A stretch of DNA of 47,594 nt from Dehalococcoidia bacterium (GTDB taxonomy: Bacteria > Chloroflexota > Dehalococcoidia > DSTF01 > WHTK01): contig WHTK01000027.1 in the NCBI GenBank assembly GCA_009377745.1, positions 1-47,594 of the forward strand. The letters run 5' to 3'. The notes under the pieces were generated by a model. It searched no databases. It worked only from the letters and a program-made list of their open reading frames with translations, and was not told the origin of the DNA. How positions within the stretch are numbered: the stretch's first letter is position 1; each line of letters starts with the position of its first letter. The position numbers and the translations under genes are program-made. Shown in pieces: positions 36,967 through 45,283 of this stretch.

Positions 36967-37332
36967 ATGAAGCAAGCAATCAAGCTTTCCGCCTTCTTGG
37001 GCCTTATCGGTTATGGCGCTCTCCTCGCCACCCGGACCCTGTCGCCAACGCGGCGCGTGGTCAACGAGGTCCGCAAGCGCGCCCATCTGGCCGACTACGT
37101 CGAGCACAGCCATGAGGCGGTCGTCCACACCCACGGGCATCCACACATCACTCACAACCGGCGCGAGGGCACGGACGAACTGGTGGGAGAGTGGGAGCAC
37201 CTGACCGCGCTACACGAGCATGAGCACAACCACGCTGCGATCACGCACTCTCATCTGCCGCATGAGAACGCGGAGCACGAGCACTTGGGTGAGGCCCATA
37301 TTCACGACCACAGCCACCCGAGCACCTCGTGA
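36967..37332 (+). CDS. Histidine-rich membrane-anchored protein
   Basis: 121 aa from ATG 36967 (GGGAGGAG upstream). An N-terminal hydrophobic helix (residues 5-21) is followed by a tail with 22 histidines in 82 residues, mostly in HxH pairs (VVHTHGHPHITH, HEHEHNHAAITHSH, HIHDHSH). Such tails bind Zn2+, Ni2+, Co2+ or Cu. It may store metal or chaperone it for the zinc-ribbon protein whose start overlaps this stop (GTGA). No family recognised. Confidence 0.78.
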   Translation: MKQAIKLSAFLGLIGYGALLATRTLSPTRRVVNEVRKRAHLADYVEHSHEAVVHTHGHPHITHNRREGTDELVGEWEHLTALHEHEHNHAAITHSHLPHENAEHEHLGEAHIHDHSHPSTS

Positions 37333-37622
37333 CCGGTCAAGTTCGTGCGGTCCGGCCGGAGGACCGTGAAGGCGTCTACGTCCACGCCTTCAAGTGCCGG
37401 CGTTGCGGCCTGGAGTTTCAGCTTTACTCCTGGCGGCGCGACCGCCATCGCGTCGGCGGAGTGTTCTGCCCAGAGTGCGGCGAGCAGACGCCCATGCTCC
37501 ACTGGCGAACCTGCGTCAACGAGAGCAGGGAGGTCGGCAGGCAGGAGGAGGACGGGGAGATCTACAAGCTCACCACGCGATTCCCCGGCTTTATCCTCAT
37601 GGACGATAGCGCCGTAGGCTAA
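37329..37622 (+). CDS. Zinc-ribbon protein
   Basis: 97 aa, GTG start overlapping the His-rich gene stop. Four-Cys zinc ribbon: FKCRRCGLEF and VFCPECGEQ, separated by about 24 residues, then an acidic segment and FPGFILMDD. No family recognised beyond the ribbon. Coupling to a metal-binding membrane protein suggests a shared role in metal handling or sensing. Confidence 0.75.
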   Translation: MTGQVRAVRPEDREGVYVHAFKCRRCGLEFQLYSWRRDRHRVGGVFCPECGEQTPMLHWRTCVNESREVGRQEEDGEIYKLTTRFPGFILMDDSAVG

Positions 37623-37666
37623 TCCGCCGATGGATTCCGTGACAAAGGCCAAAGTCATCGGTCGTT

Positions 37667-37699
37667 GGACCACATGGCCCTCGACGTGCTATTCGGCCA
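37667..37699 (+). promoter_or_regulatory. Tandem DosR-type boxes before the PRTase-hydrolase gene
   Basis: Boxes GGACCACATGGCCC (37667-37680) and GTGCTATTCGGCCA (37686-37699) are 19 bp apart, the shortest spacing in the set. TATAAG (37715-37720) follows by 15 bp; measured from the first box the gap is 34 bp. Start at 37738. The promoter geometry differs from the others. Confidence 0.55.
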
Positions 37700-37737
37700 G
37701 GTGCAGGCTGGTTCTATAAGGGTAGTGGAGGTGGCAC

Positions 37738-39051
37738 ATGAGGTTCCATGATCGAAAGGATGCAGGCCAACGGTTGGCGGGCCTCCTTAAGGAGAAGGGT
37801 TTCGAGAAACCGGTCGTCCTGGGGATCCCCAGGGGCGGCCTTCCCGTGGCCGCCGAGGTCGCAAGGGCACTGAACGGTGAGCTCGCCGTGGTGGTGGCGC
37901 GGAAGCTAGGGGCGCCGGGCAACCCTGAGCTGGCCATCGGCGCTACGACCGAGACGGGCGCCTCGTATATCAACGCAGCCGTTGCCGCGGCAGTGGGGGC
38001 TGACCAGCGCTACATCGAAGCCGAGAAGGCGCGCCAGATCGCGGAAGCGCATCGCCGCGAACAGCTCTTCGACAGCCACCGCCGGCCACCGGTCTCGGGA
38101 CGCACGGTCATTATCGTCGACGACGGCATCGCGACCGGGGCTACGGCCATCGCCGCCGTGCGCTCGATCAAGGCAGAGGGCGCCGAGCGCGTGATTCTCG
38201 CCGTGCCGGTAGGGCCAACCGAGATGCTCGAGCTGCTCCGGGGCGAGGCGGACGAAGTCGTTTGTCTGCTCGATGATCCGGACTTCTGGGCCGTGGGCTA
38301 CTACTATGACGATTTCAGTCAGGTTAGCGATGATGAGGTGCGACAGACGCTAGAAACCTTTACCGCGAAGATGGCAGCGAAGGCGGCTATCGACCCGAGC
38401 CGGCCCACGCAGATGGAGCGCGACGGCATCCGCCTGGCCGGTATTCTTACGACACCGGCGCCTGTCGGTTCCTTCCCTCTCGTGATCTTCGTTCACGGCC
38501 TGGGCAGCGGCAAAGAATCGCCGCGTAATTTAGTTATCGCCAGCCGCTTAGTAGAGGCCGGCATTGCGACGCTTCTGTTCGACCTGAGCGACCACGGCGA
38601 GTCGTCCCCGGACCCGCGCGACGGAGTCGACGCCTACGCGGCTGACCTCGCAGCCGTCTTTGCGTGGGCGCGCCAGCAAAGCGAAATCGTGAAGGACAGG
38701 ATAGGCATCGCAGGCTCGAGCCTCGGCGCAGTCGTAGCGGCGAAGGCTTTGGCCGACCGGAAGGTCAGTCCGCGAACGATGGTCCTGCGTGCTCCTCCAA
38801 TGGAAGCGGCGGATTTCCGCGCCGTCACAGTCCCTTCACTCGTCCTGATCGGGTCGCGTGACCCGCTGCGCCGGCAGGTCGAGGCCGGCGTTGCAGGCCA
38901 GCCTCAGCTAACGCTGTCCCTCGTGGAAGGCGCAAGCCATCTCTTTGAGGAGCCGGGGACACTCGAAGAAGCAACGCAACGGACCGTGGAGTGGTTCAAC
39001 TCCAGGCTCCTCCAGCCGGCTCCGAGCGCGGCTCGATCGGGTCATGGCTAG
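37738..39051 (+). CDS. Phosphoribosyltransferase-alpha/beta hydrolase fusion, Rv0571c-like
   Basis: 437 aa, ATG after GGAGGTGG. The PRTase domain (about 1-215) has GIPRGGLPVAAEVA and the PRPP loop VIIVDDGIATGATA (Asp128-Asp129). The hydrolase domain (about 225-430) has FVHGLGSGK and nucleophile elbow GSSLGAVV. This fusion matches Rv0571c, a member of the M. tuberculosis DosR regulon. The substrate is unknown; a PRPP synthetase gene is two genes downstream. Confidence 0.92.
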   Translation: MRFHDRKDAGQRLAGLLKEKGFEKPVVLGIPRGGLPVAAEVARALNGELAVVVARKLGAPGNPELAIGATTETGASYINAAVAAAVGADQRYIEAEKARQIAEAHRREQLFDSHRRPPVSGRTVIIVDDGIATGATAIAAVRSIKAEGAERVILAVPVGPTEMLELLRGEADEVVCLLDDPDFWAVGYYYDDFSQVSDDEVRQTLETFTAKMAAKAAIDPSRPTQMERDGIRLAGILTTPAPVGSFPLVIFVHGLGSGKESPRNLVIASRLVEAGIATLLFDLSDHGESSPDPRDGVDAYAADLAAVFAWARQQSEIVKDRIGIAGSSLGAVVAAKALADRKVSPRTMVLRAPPMEAADFRAVTVPSLVLIGSRDPLRRQVEAGVAGQPQLTLSLVEGASHLFEEPGTLEEATQRTVEWFNSRLLQPAPSAARSGHG

Positions 39052-39328
39052 CGTGGAGGCCCGCGCGGAAGCCACCCGGCGTTTCGAAAAGCAATTCGAT
39101 CCTGAGGGCAAGACCTGCACTCAACCGGGCTGCAATCATCTCGCCTATATCTCCGTCTGGTGGGCGCCCGGACACTTCAGCGGCTTCATGTGCAAATGTT
39201 GTCACCGGCGCAGTCTTCAACACCGCCTGACCGAATTAAAGGACGAGATCAAGCGCCTTCCCGGCGAGATCGAGGCGTTGCCAGTAGTGTGCGAGACCGA
39301 AACGGTCAGCGCCGGCAGCAGCGCGTGA
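39044..39328 (+). CDS. Cys-rich putative zinc-binding protein
   Basis: 94 aa from ATG 39044, overlapping the preceding stop. The Cys pattern TCTQPGCNHL and FMCKCCHRR, separated by about 22 residues, suggests a zinc site. A helical C-terminus follows (LTELKDEIKRLPGEIEAL). No family recognised. It is locked between the PRTase fusion and prs by overlaps at both ends, implying a joint function. Confidence 0.7.
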   Translation: MASVEARAEATRRFEKQFDPEGKTCTQPGCNHLAYISVWWAPGHFSGFMCKCCHRRSLQHRLTELKDEIKRLPGEIEALPVVCETETVSAGSSA

Positions 39329-40248
39329 TGGCCTCCCGTGCTCCGCTCCTGATCGCCGGCAGCGCGAACCCTGGCCTGGCAGAAGGCGTCGCCCAGGAGC
39401 TGGGTGTGCCCCTCGCTTCTGTGACCGTCCAGCGGTTTCCGGACCGCGAAGTGCATGTCGAGCTCTCAAACAGTCCGCGGGGCCAGGAAGTATTCCTGCT
39501 TCAGCCGACCAGCCCGCCGCCGGACGAGCACCTCTTCGAGTTGCTGGCGCTCGCGGACGCCTCCCGGCGAGGCGGCGCCGAGCGGATCACAGCCGTGATC
39601 CCTTACTTCGGTTACGCTCGCCAGGACCGTCGCGCCAGAGGCCTGGAAGCTGTCGCCGCAAGGCTGGTGGCTGACCTCATGGTCGCCTCGGGCATCCAGC
39701 GGGTGGTGACCCTGGATCTGCACACTGACGCTATCGAGGGCTTCTTCACGGTGCCGGTCGAACGCCTGAGCGCTGTCTCCCTGCTTGCCGAGGCCATTCA
39801 AGGAATCCGGCCCGACAATGCCGTAGTCGTGTCCCCCGACCTGGGCGCCGCGAAGCTGGCCGAGAGATACGCGGAACTTCTCGGCCTGCCCGTTGCCATC
39901 GTCCATAAGACAAGGACGGGCCCGGAGGCGGTCACGGCCTCTCGCGTAACGGGCGATGTGCGCGGGCGAACGCCCATTATCATCGACGACATGATCAGCA
40001 CCGGCGGAACGATCGAGGCGGCCATATGGGCCGTGGCGGGCGCCGGTGCTGAGCGCGAAGGAGTGATCGTCGCTGCCACGCATGGGCTGTTTGTCGGGCC
40101 GTGCGTCAACCGCCTGCGCGGCCTGGAAATCAAACGTCTCCTGGTCACCGACAGCGTACCCCTTGGCGCTCTGCCGGGCCTGCCGATCGAGGCTGTCAGC
40201 GTAGCGGGCATTGTTGCAGCGGAGATTCGAAGACTCACCGTAGGGTGA
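39328..40248 (+). CDS. prs: Ribose-phosphate pyrophosphokinase (PRPP synthetase)
   Basis: 306 aa, ATG overlapping the preceding stop as TGATG; GTG 39325 is an alternative. Family motifs: RFPDREVHVEL, PYFGYARQDR (flexible loop/ATP site), LDLHTDAIEGFF and the PRPP loop IIIDDMISTGGT. It makes PRPP from ribose-5-phosphate and ATP. Shorter than typical (about 315 aa) and divergent in the N-terminal region, so it may be a stress-specific copy serving the PRTase encoded upstream. Confidence 0.92.
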   Translation: MASRAPLLIAGSANPGLAEGVAQELGVPLASVTVQRFPDREVHVELSNSPRGQEVFLLQPTSPPPDEHLFELLALADASRRGGAERITAVIPYFGYARQDRRARGLEAVAARLVADLMVASGIQRVVTLDLHTDAIEGFFTVPVERLSAVSLLAEAIQGIRPDNAVVVSPDLGAAKLAERYAELLGLPVAIVHKTRTGPEAVTASRVTGDVRGRTPIIIDDMISTGGTIEAAIWAVAGAGAEREGVIVAATHGLFVGPCVNRLRGLEIKRLLVTDSVPLGALPGLPIEAVSVAGIVAAEIRRLTVG

Positions 40249-40275
40249 TAAAGTGGCTCTCAGCACATTTCAACC

Positions 40276-40929
40276 ATGCAAGAGCCACGTATTCGATTCG
40301 GCCAGCGGCGGGTTCTTCGGCTCACGTCCCTGGGCGTCGGTGCCATGGCAAGCCCTCGCTACGCGCCGGCTGGCCTGCTCGTGGAGGCAGACGGACGGCG
40401 CGTCATGATTGACGGCGGCAAAGGAGCGAAGCCCGCCGGCGAGCTCGATGTCTGGCTCGTCACGGACGAGCACGCTGAGCTGATGCCGGAGCTTCGCCGC
40501 CTGGCCTCGGCCCACGGGCTAAAGCCAACCGTGGACGAGTTCAAAGGCGACGGCCTCCGCATCAAGCCTCGACCAGTACAGCACACGAACCATCCGGCCT
40601 ACGGATACGAGATCACCTACGGCGGTCACCGTGTTGTCTGGACGCCGGAGTTCTGGACCTTCCCAGACTGGGCAGCCGGCGCCGACCTGGCCTTCCTGGA
40701 GGCGGCTGCCTGGACGAGGCCGATCCGATTCAGGGGCGGTGTCGGCGGTCACGCACCGGTCCAGCGCACCGCGCAGGAGGCGCAAGAAGCCGGGGTACGC
40801 CGCGTTGTCTTCGTCCACATCGGACGACCCACGATCCACGCTATCGACTCCGGCGAGGGGCAGGCCCTGGAGTTCGCGACGGATGGTCAAGTATTCGAGT
40901 TTGAGGTCGAGGTCCAGCGTGCGGGGTGA
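40276..40929 (+). CDS. Metallo-beta-lactamase-fold protein lacking the usual metal motif
   Basis: 217 aa. Beta-strand pattern (RLTSLGVGAMASPRYAPAGLLVEADGRRVMIDGG) and late elements (DLAFLEAAAW, GVRRVVFVHIGRPT) resemble MBL-fold hydrolases. The expected HxHxDH sequence is instead VTDEHAELM, so metal binding would be changed or lost. The function is not assignable. Confidence 0.7.
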   Translation: MQEPRIRFGQRRVLRLTSLGVGAMASPRYAPAGLLVEADGRRVMIDGGKGAKPAGELDVWLVTDEHAELMPELRRLASAHGLKPTVDEFKGDGLRIKPRPVQHTNHPAYGYEITYGGHRVVWTPEFWTFPDWAAGADLAFLEAAAWTRPIRFRGGVGGHAPVQRTAQEAQEAGVRRVVFVHIGRPTIHAIDSGEGQALEFATDGQVFEFEVEVQRAG

Positions 40930-41023
40930 GCGTGCGGGACATGCCTTGCGCACCCTCCCTAACCGTCGATACTTACGCATGGACGCCGGACCTTTTCCGG
41001 CCTAGCAGGTTCGGACGAGGATC

Positions 41024-43240
41024 ATGGCCCGCCCCTTCGACTTCCGTAGGTTGAACCGCGTCAGCGGCGAACGTCCGTGGGAGCACACTCCGGACGCTTT
41101 TGGCGTCGTTGAAGACATCAGCGATACGCTTATCATTCGCGAGCAGAACCAGTTTCTTCTCACCGATCCAGCCGGGAATGTCGCACCCGGCGGGCGTGGC
41201 GGGTTGGGGCTCTACTACCGCGACACACGTCACCTCTCGAGCTACGAACTGAAGCTCGACGGCGCCTATCCGATCGTTCTGCTCTCGACGGCCAACTCCG
41301 GATACACGCAAGAGCAAGTCCTGGGCAACCACCGTATGGTGCAAGACGGCAAGGTCGTGGGTCGTTGCACGCTTGAGTTGCGCAGGGAACGCGTCCTCTC
41401 TCACTGCCTTGAGGAGCGCCTGCGGGTCACCAACTTCAACCCCTTCCCGGTAACGATTCACCCCACCTACAGCTTCGATGCGGACTTCGCCGACATCTTT
41501 GAAGTGCGTGGACATCAGCGAGAGAGCGTCGGTCATCATTTGCCGCCCGAGGTGGGCGAAGGAACAATCGCCTATGCCTACCTGGGCGTGGACGGCGTGT
41601 GGCGGCGGACGCTCATTACCTTCGATCGAGAGCCCGATACTCTCACCGCACAGGAGGCCGGCTTCCGCCTCGATCTGCAGCCACGCCAGACGGTCGAAAT
41701 CGGCTTCTGCGTCGTGGTCGATGGTCAAGAGACCCAACAGATTGGCGACCGCCTGCACACAATTCGAAGCGATTACCGCCGTTGGATGAGTCCTTCGCCG
41801 CCCCTCCACACTAACAACGAGGTCTTCGATCAGGTCATCGCTCGCTCGGTGAGCGACCTGCGCATGCTCTGGAGCAAGGCCCGCGCCGGCCAGAGCTACA
41901 TCGCCGCAGGCACGCCCTGGTTCGCCACCCTCTTCGGCCGTGACAGCCTGATCACAGGCCTGCAGACGCTACCCTTCCAACCCGAGATCACCAGGCAGTC
42001 CTTGACCCTGCTGGCACGTCACCAGGGCCAATTTCCAGACGAGTTCCGCTGCGAGCAGCCCGGAAAGATTCTCCACGAGCTGCGCGAGGATGAGCTGTGC
42101 GCCGCGGGCGAGCTGCCGTATCAGCGCTACTACGGAAGCGTGGACTCCACGCCGCTCTTTCTACTCCTCGCTGCTGAGTACTTCCACTGGACGGCCGACC
42201 TTGAGTTTCTCACGTCGCTGCGGCCGGCGATCGAGGCCGCTCTGCGCTGGTTGCGCGACTACGGCGACCCCGACGCCGATGGCTTCATCGAGTACCGAAC
42301 GGACTCAAACGACGGGCTGCGCAACCAGGGATGGAAGGACTCTGATGAGGCGATCATGCACACTGACGGGTCGCTCTGTGAAGGCGCCATCGCCCTTCCC
42401 GAGGTACAGGGCTATGTCTACGCGGCCTATGAGCGCCTCGCCCCCTTGATCGAGGCGCTTGGGGATTTGACTCAGGCCGAGAAGCTGCGTACCGAGGCCG
42501 CTCGGCTGCGTCGCAGGTTCAACAGCCGGTTCTGGTTGCGCGACGCCGGCCACCCCGCGATGGCGCTCGATGGCCAGAAGAGACCTTCGCAGCTAATGTC
42601 ATCCAACGCCGGTCAGGTCTTATGGAGCGGCCTGCTCAATCACCAAAGAGCAGCCGATGTACGGGCGGCTCTCTTCAGCAACGACATGTTCACGGGTTGG
42701 GGTATCCGAACCCTGTCTGCGGATGCCAGCTCCTATTACCCGCTGGGATACCACGTTGGCACCGTCTGGCCCCACGATAACGGCATCATTGCCTTGGGCC
42801 TCAAACGTTATGGCTTCGACGACGAAGTGAAAGAGATCGCTACGGCGCTCTTTGACGCAGCACGCGAGTTTCCCGACTACCGGCTGCCGGAGCTTTTCGG
42901 CGGCCACCCGCGGACCGAGTTTGGGCCGCCCGTCCCTTATCCGGTAGCATGCCGGCCACAGGCGTGGACGGCCGGCACATGGCTGCACCTGCTCCAGGCC
43001 ATGCTGGGTCTCGTGCCCGACGCGCCCCACCAGCGGCTCTTCGTCGTCCGGCCGAGGTTGCCGTTCTGGCTGAGCGACGTCTACCTCACAGGCATCCGTA
43101 TCGGCCGAGGCCGCGTGGACCTTCACGTCCATAGCAGCAAGGGGCGAACGAGAGTAGAGGCAACTTGCCACGGCGGTGTGGAGGTACAGGTCACATCCAC
43201 CTGGCCTAGGCCTGGCCGCAATCTAGCGAGGCGGCCCTGA
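41024..43240 (+). CDS. Amylo-alpha-1,6-glucosidase / glycogen-debranching-type enzyme
   Basis: 738 aa. N-terminal GDE_N_bis beta-domain (IIREQNQFLLTDPAGN, GLGLYYRDTRHLS) and a C-terminal (alpha/alpha)6 barrel of the glycogen-debranching/trehalase type (FATLFGRDSL, YHVGTVWPHDNGIIALGL). It would cleave alpha-1,6 or related glucosidic bonds in stored glycan. With the GH65 and HAD enzymes it gives the window a glucan-mobilising set. A palindrome-like GCCGGACCTTTTCCGGCC lies just before the start, too close to be a typical activator site. Confidence 0.9.
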   Translation: MARPFDFRRLNRVSGERPWEHTPDAFGVVEDISDTLIIREQNQFLLTDPAGNVAPGGRGGLGLYYRDTRHLSSYELKLDGAYPIVLLSTANSGYTQEQVLGNHRMVQDGKVVGRCTLELRRERVLSHCLEERLRVTNFNPFPVTIHPTYSFDADFADIFEVRGHQRESVGHHLPPEVGEGTIAYAYLGVDGVWRRTLITFDREPDTLTAQEAGFRLDLQPRQTVEIGFCVVVDGQETQQIGDRLHTIRSDYRRWMSPSPPLHTNNEVFDQVIARSVSDLRMLWSKARAGQSYIAAGTPWFATLFGRDSLITGLQTLPFQPEITRQSLTLLARHQGQFPDEFRCEQPGKILHELREDELCAAGELPYQRYYGSVDSTPLFLLLAAEYFHWTADLEFLTSLRPAIEAALRWLRDYGDPDADGFIEYRTDSNDGLRNQGWKDSDEAIMHTDGSLCEGAIALPEVQGYVYAAYERLAPLIEALGDLTQAEKLRTEAARLRRRFNSRFWLRDAGHPAMALDGQKRPSQLMSSNAGQVLWSGLLNHQRAADVRAALFSNDMFTGWGIRTLSADASSYYPLGYHVGTVWPHDNGIIALGLKRYGFDDEVKEIATALFDAAREFPDYRLPELFGGHPRTEFGPPVPYPVACRPQAWTAGTWLHLLQAMLGLVPDAPHQRLFVVRPRLPFWLSDVYLTGIRIGRGRVDLHVHSSKGRTRVEATCHGGVEVQVTSTWPRPGRNLARRP

Positions 43241-43247
43241 GAATCGC

Positions 43248-43799
43248 ATGGCCGAGATACTTCTGCTCAGCCGCTCACCCGCAAGCGGCAAGACAACGGT
43301 CGCGGGACTGCTCAGCGAGCGTTACGACCGCGTCGCTCACATCGACGCCGACGCCGTGCGACGACTGCGGAACGCCGGTCTGGCTCCGCCGCTCCGCCAG
43401 GATCCTGAGCCGGCAAGGCAGCACCGCCTGGCGGTCCTGAACGCCGGGGCCCTGGCGCGCAACTTCATCGAGGACGAGGTAGGCGTCGTCATCGAGGACA
43501 TCGTTCTGCCTGCCTCGCTGAACTTGTACTTGGACGAGTTGACTCCCTCCCGAGTGCGGATCCATTTCGTCCGCCTGATGCCGAGCCTGGAGTCGTGTCA
43601 TGCCCGCAACCGCATGCGAGACGATGAACGGGTGCGCCCAGCCTGGCTGGACTCGGTCTATCGGGCGGTCGCGAAGGCAAGTGACTTCGCCGGCGTGGCC
43701 ATCGATAGCACGCACCAGACTCCGCTCGAGACCGCCGACCGCCTGCAGGCTCTGACAACTCGCGGCGAAAGCGTGATTTGGCCATCACACGCGGCTTGA
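43248..43799 (+). CDS. P-loop kinase-like protein
   Basis: 183 aa, 7 bp after the debranching gene. Walker A-like SPASGKTT near the N-terminus lacks the first Gly (Arg instead); DADAVRRLRNAGL and a downstream CHARNRMRDDER follow, as in small-molecule P-loop kinases of the chloramphenicol-phosphotransferase/AAA_33 type. The substrate is unknown. Confidence 0.75.
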   Translation: MAEILLLSRSPASGKTTVAGLLSERYDRVAHIDADAVRRLRNAGLAPPLRQDPEPARQHRLAVLNAGALARNFIEDEVGVVIEDIVLPASLNLYLDELTPSRVRIHFVRLMPSLESCHARNRMRDDERVRPAWLDSVYRAVAKASDFAGVAIDSTHQTPLETADRLQALTTRGESVIWPSHAA

Positions 43800-43877
43800 T
43801 GGATTGGCTCGGCGCCGCTTTCGTCTGCCTGCGTAGGCGGGACCCTCGAGATCCTCATCTGCGCCGAACCAGGACTC

Positions 43878-43943
43878 CTGCCACTCGACCCTGCATCGAA
43901 GCCCGTTCGGCCCTCGTTATCCGCGCGCGGTCGACCTTACGCT
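43878..43943 (+). promoter_or_regulatory. Tandem DosR-type boxes and -10 before the 94-aa protein
   Basis: Boxes CTGCCACTCGACCC (43878-43891) and AGCCCGTTCGGCCC (43900-43913) are 22 bp apart. TACGCT (43938-43943) follows by 24 bp, within CCTTACGCTG, nearly the same sequence as in the archease promoter. Start at 43980. Confidence 0.6.
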
Positions 43944-43979
43944 GCGAAGAACAAGTCTGGACGAAGGCGGTAAGAGAAG

Positions 43980-44264
43980 ATGGATAACGTCGACACACTG
44001 CGGCAGGAGGTATTATCAATTGCCCCAACCTCTGAGGGCTTCGAGTCTCGACTCGCCGAGTTCGAGGACGCGATTCGTGCGCACGAGCGAGAGGAGACTT
44101 TGTCAGCCGTTCGCCACAGCCTGCACACCCTGCGCAGCCTGGTTGGCTTCCTCAGGCAGGAGGTAGCGGCTTGTGTGGGACCGCTGGAGACCCTCTGCGA
44201 CGAACTGGACAGGGAGACGGCTGGCGTCGTAACTCACACGCACCCGGTCGAACCTGACGCTTGA
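43980..44264 (+). CDS. Small helical protein of unknown function
   Basis: 94 aa. Predicted helical: FESRLAEFEDAIRAHEREETLSA, HSLHTLRSLVGFLRQEV, LETLCDELDRE. It looks like an antiparallel helical bundle and ends HTHPVEPDA. No family recognised. It has its own box pair and lies 24 bp before the PrmC-like gene, so the two likely form a unit. Confidence 0.68.
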   Translation: MDNVDTLRQEVLSIAPTSEGFESRLAEFEDAIRAHEREETLSAVRHSLHTLRSLVGFLRQEVAACVGPLETLCDELDRETAGVVTHTHPVEPDA

Positions 44265-44288
44265 TCCAACACGAGCAGGTCAGAAGAC

Positions 44289-45203
44289 ATGCCGCGTACG
44301 GGTCACCGGAACATAAGGAACCAGCCGAGGAAGGCCAGCACGCCGCTTGGCGTTCATGGCATGACGCTCGCGAACGCTCAGCATGCGGCAGCCAAGGCGT
44401 TTGAGGTCACAGGAATCGACGACGCGCTGCTAGAGGCTGAGATCCTCTTGCGTCATGTCCTCCATCTGGATAGAGCGTCCTACTTTGCGGAGCTGAATCA
44501 GCCCATCAGCGAGGAAGAGGCTGAGGCTTACGACCAGGTGGTCTCGCGACGACTCGCGCGGGAACCCAGCGCTTACATCACCGGCCACAGGGAGTTCTTC
44601 GCACTGGACTTCCGGGTTACGCCGGATGCCCTGATCCCCCGGCCTGAGACGGAACTTCTGGTCGAGGCAACGCGCGCGCGGATCGCGGGGGAGGACGCAC
44701 CTCTCATAGTGGACGTAGGCGTGGGCTGCGGCGCGATTGCGGTGGCGACGGCAGCGAATCAGCCCAATGTCACGGTCATCGCCACTGATGTCTCGTTCCC
44801 GGCCTTGGCACTCACGAGGCTCAATGCGCGGCTGCACAACGTGGACTCGCGTGTTGCCTGTGTGCAGGCTGACCTCCTCTCCGGCCTTCATGGCCGGTTC
44901 GATGTCATCGTGACTAACCTTCCCTACGTCCGTACCTCAGACTGGGAAACTTTAGAGCCCGAAATACGGGAGCATGAGCCGCGACTGGCGCTCGACGGCG
45001 GCCCGGACGGCCTATCCCTGATCAAACGGCTGCTCCACCAGGCGGCGCCGTTTGTCGAAGAGGGAGCGGAAGTCTATGCGGAAATCGGCGACGATCAGGG
45101 CGAGGAGGCGATCGCCCATGCCCGCACTGCTATGCCCTGGGCAAATGTCGCGGTACTGCCGGACCTGGCTGGCAGAGACAGGATGCTCGTGGTTAAGCGC
45201 TGA
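44289..45203 (+). CDS. PrmC/HemK-like protein-(glutamine-N5) methyltransferase
   Basis: 304 aa from ATG 44289; ATG 44361 is an alternative that removes a basic 24-residue leader. N-terminal helical domain (LLEAEILLRHVLHLDR, REPSAYITGHREFFALDF, then ALIPRPETELLVE) and Rossmann SAM domain (VDVGVGCGAIAVATA). The substrate motif is NLPYV rather than the usual NPPY. It would methylate the GGQ glutamine of release factors, or a related substrate given the changed motif. Box-controlled with the preceding gene. Confidence 0.88.
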   Translation: MPRTGHRNIRNQPRKASTPLGVHGMTLANAQHAAAKAFEVTGIDDALLEAEILLRHVLHLDRASYFAELNQPISEEEAEAYDQVVSRRLAREPSAYITGHREFFALDFRVTPDALIPRPETELLVEATRARIAGEDAPLIVDVGVGCGAIAVATAANQPNVTVIATDVSFPALALTRLNARLHNVDSRVACVQADLLSGLHGRFDVIVTNLPYVRTSDWETLEPEIREHEPRLALDGGPDGLSLIKRLLHQAAPFVEEGAEVYAEIGDDQGEEAIAHARTAMPWANVAVLPDLAGRDRMLVVKR

Positions 45204-45283
45204 ATTCGCAACAGCTGGTGCGGCGTTACAAGATGAGGGCCTACGACAGAATGGTCTCGGTGTGACGATCCCTTCGAGAGGAG

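Noticed and set aside
40985..41002. Palindrome-like GCCGGACCTTTTCCGGCC before the debranching gene
   Set aside because: Spacing of the half-sites differs from the 14-bp box, no partner, and it lies only about 20 bp from the start.
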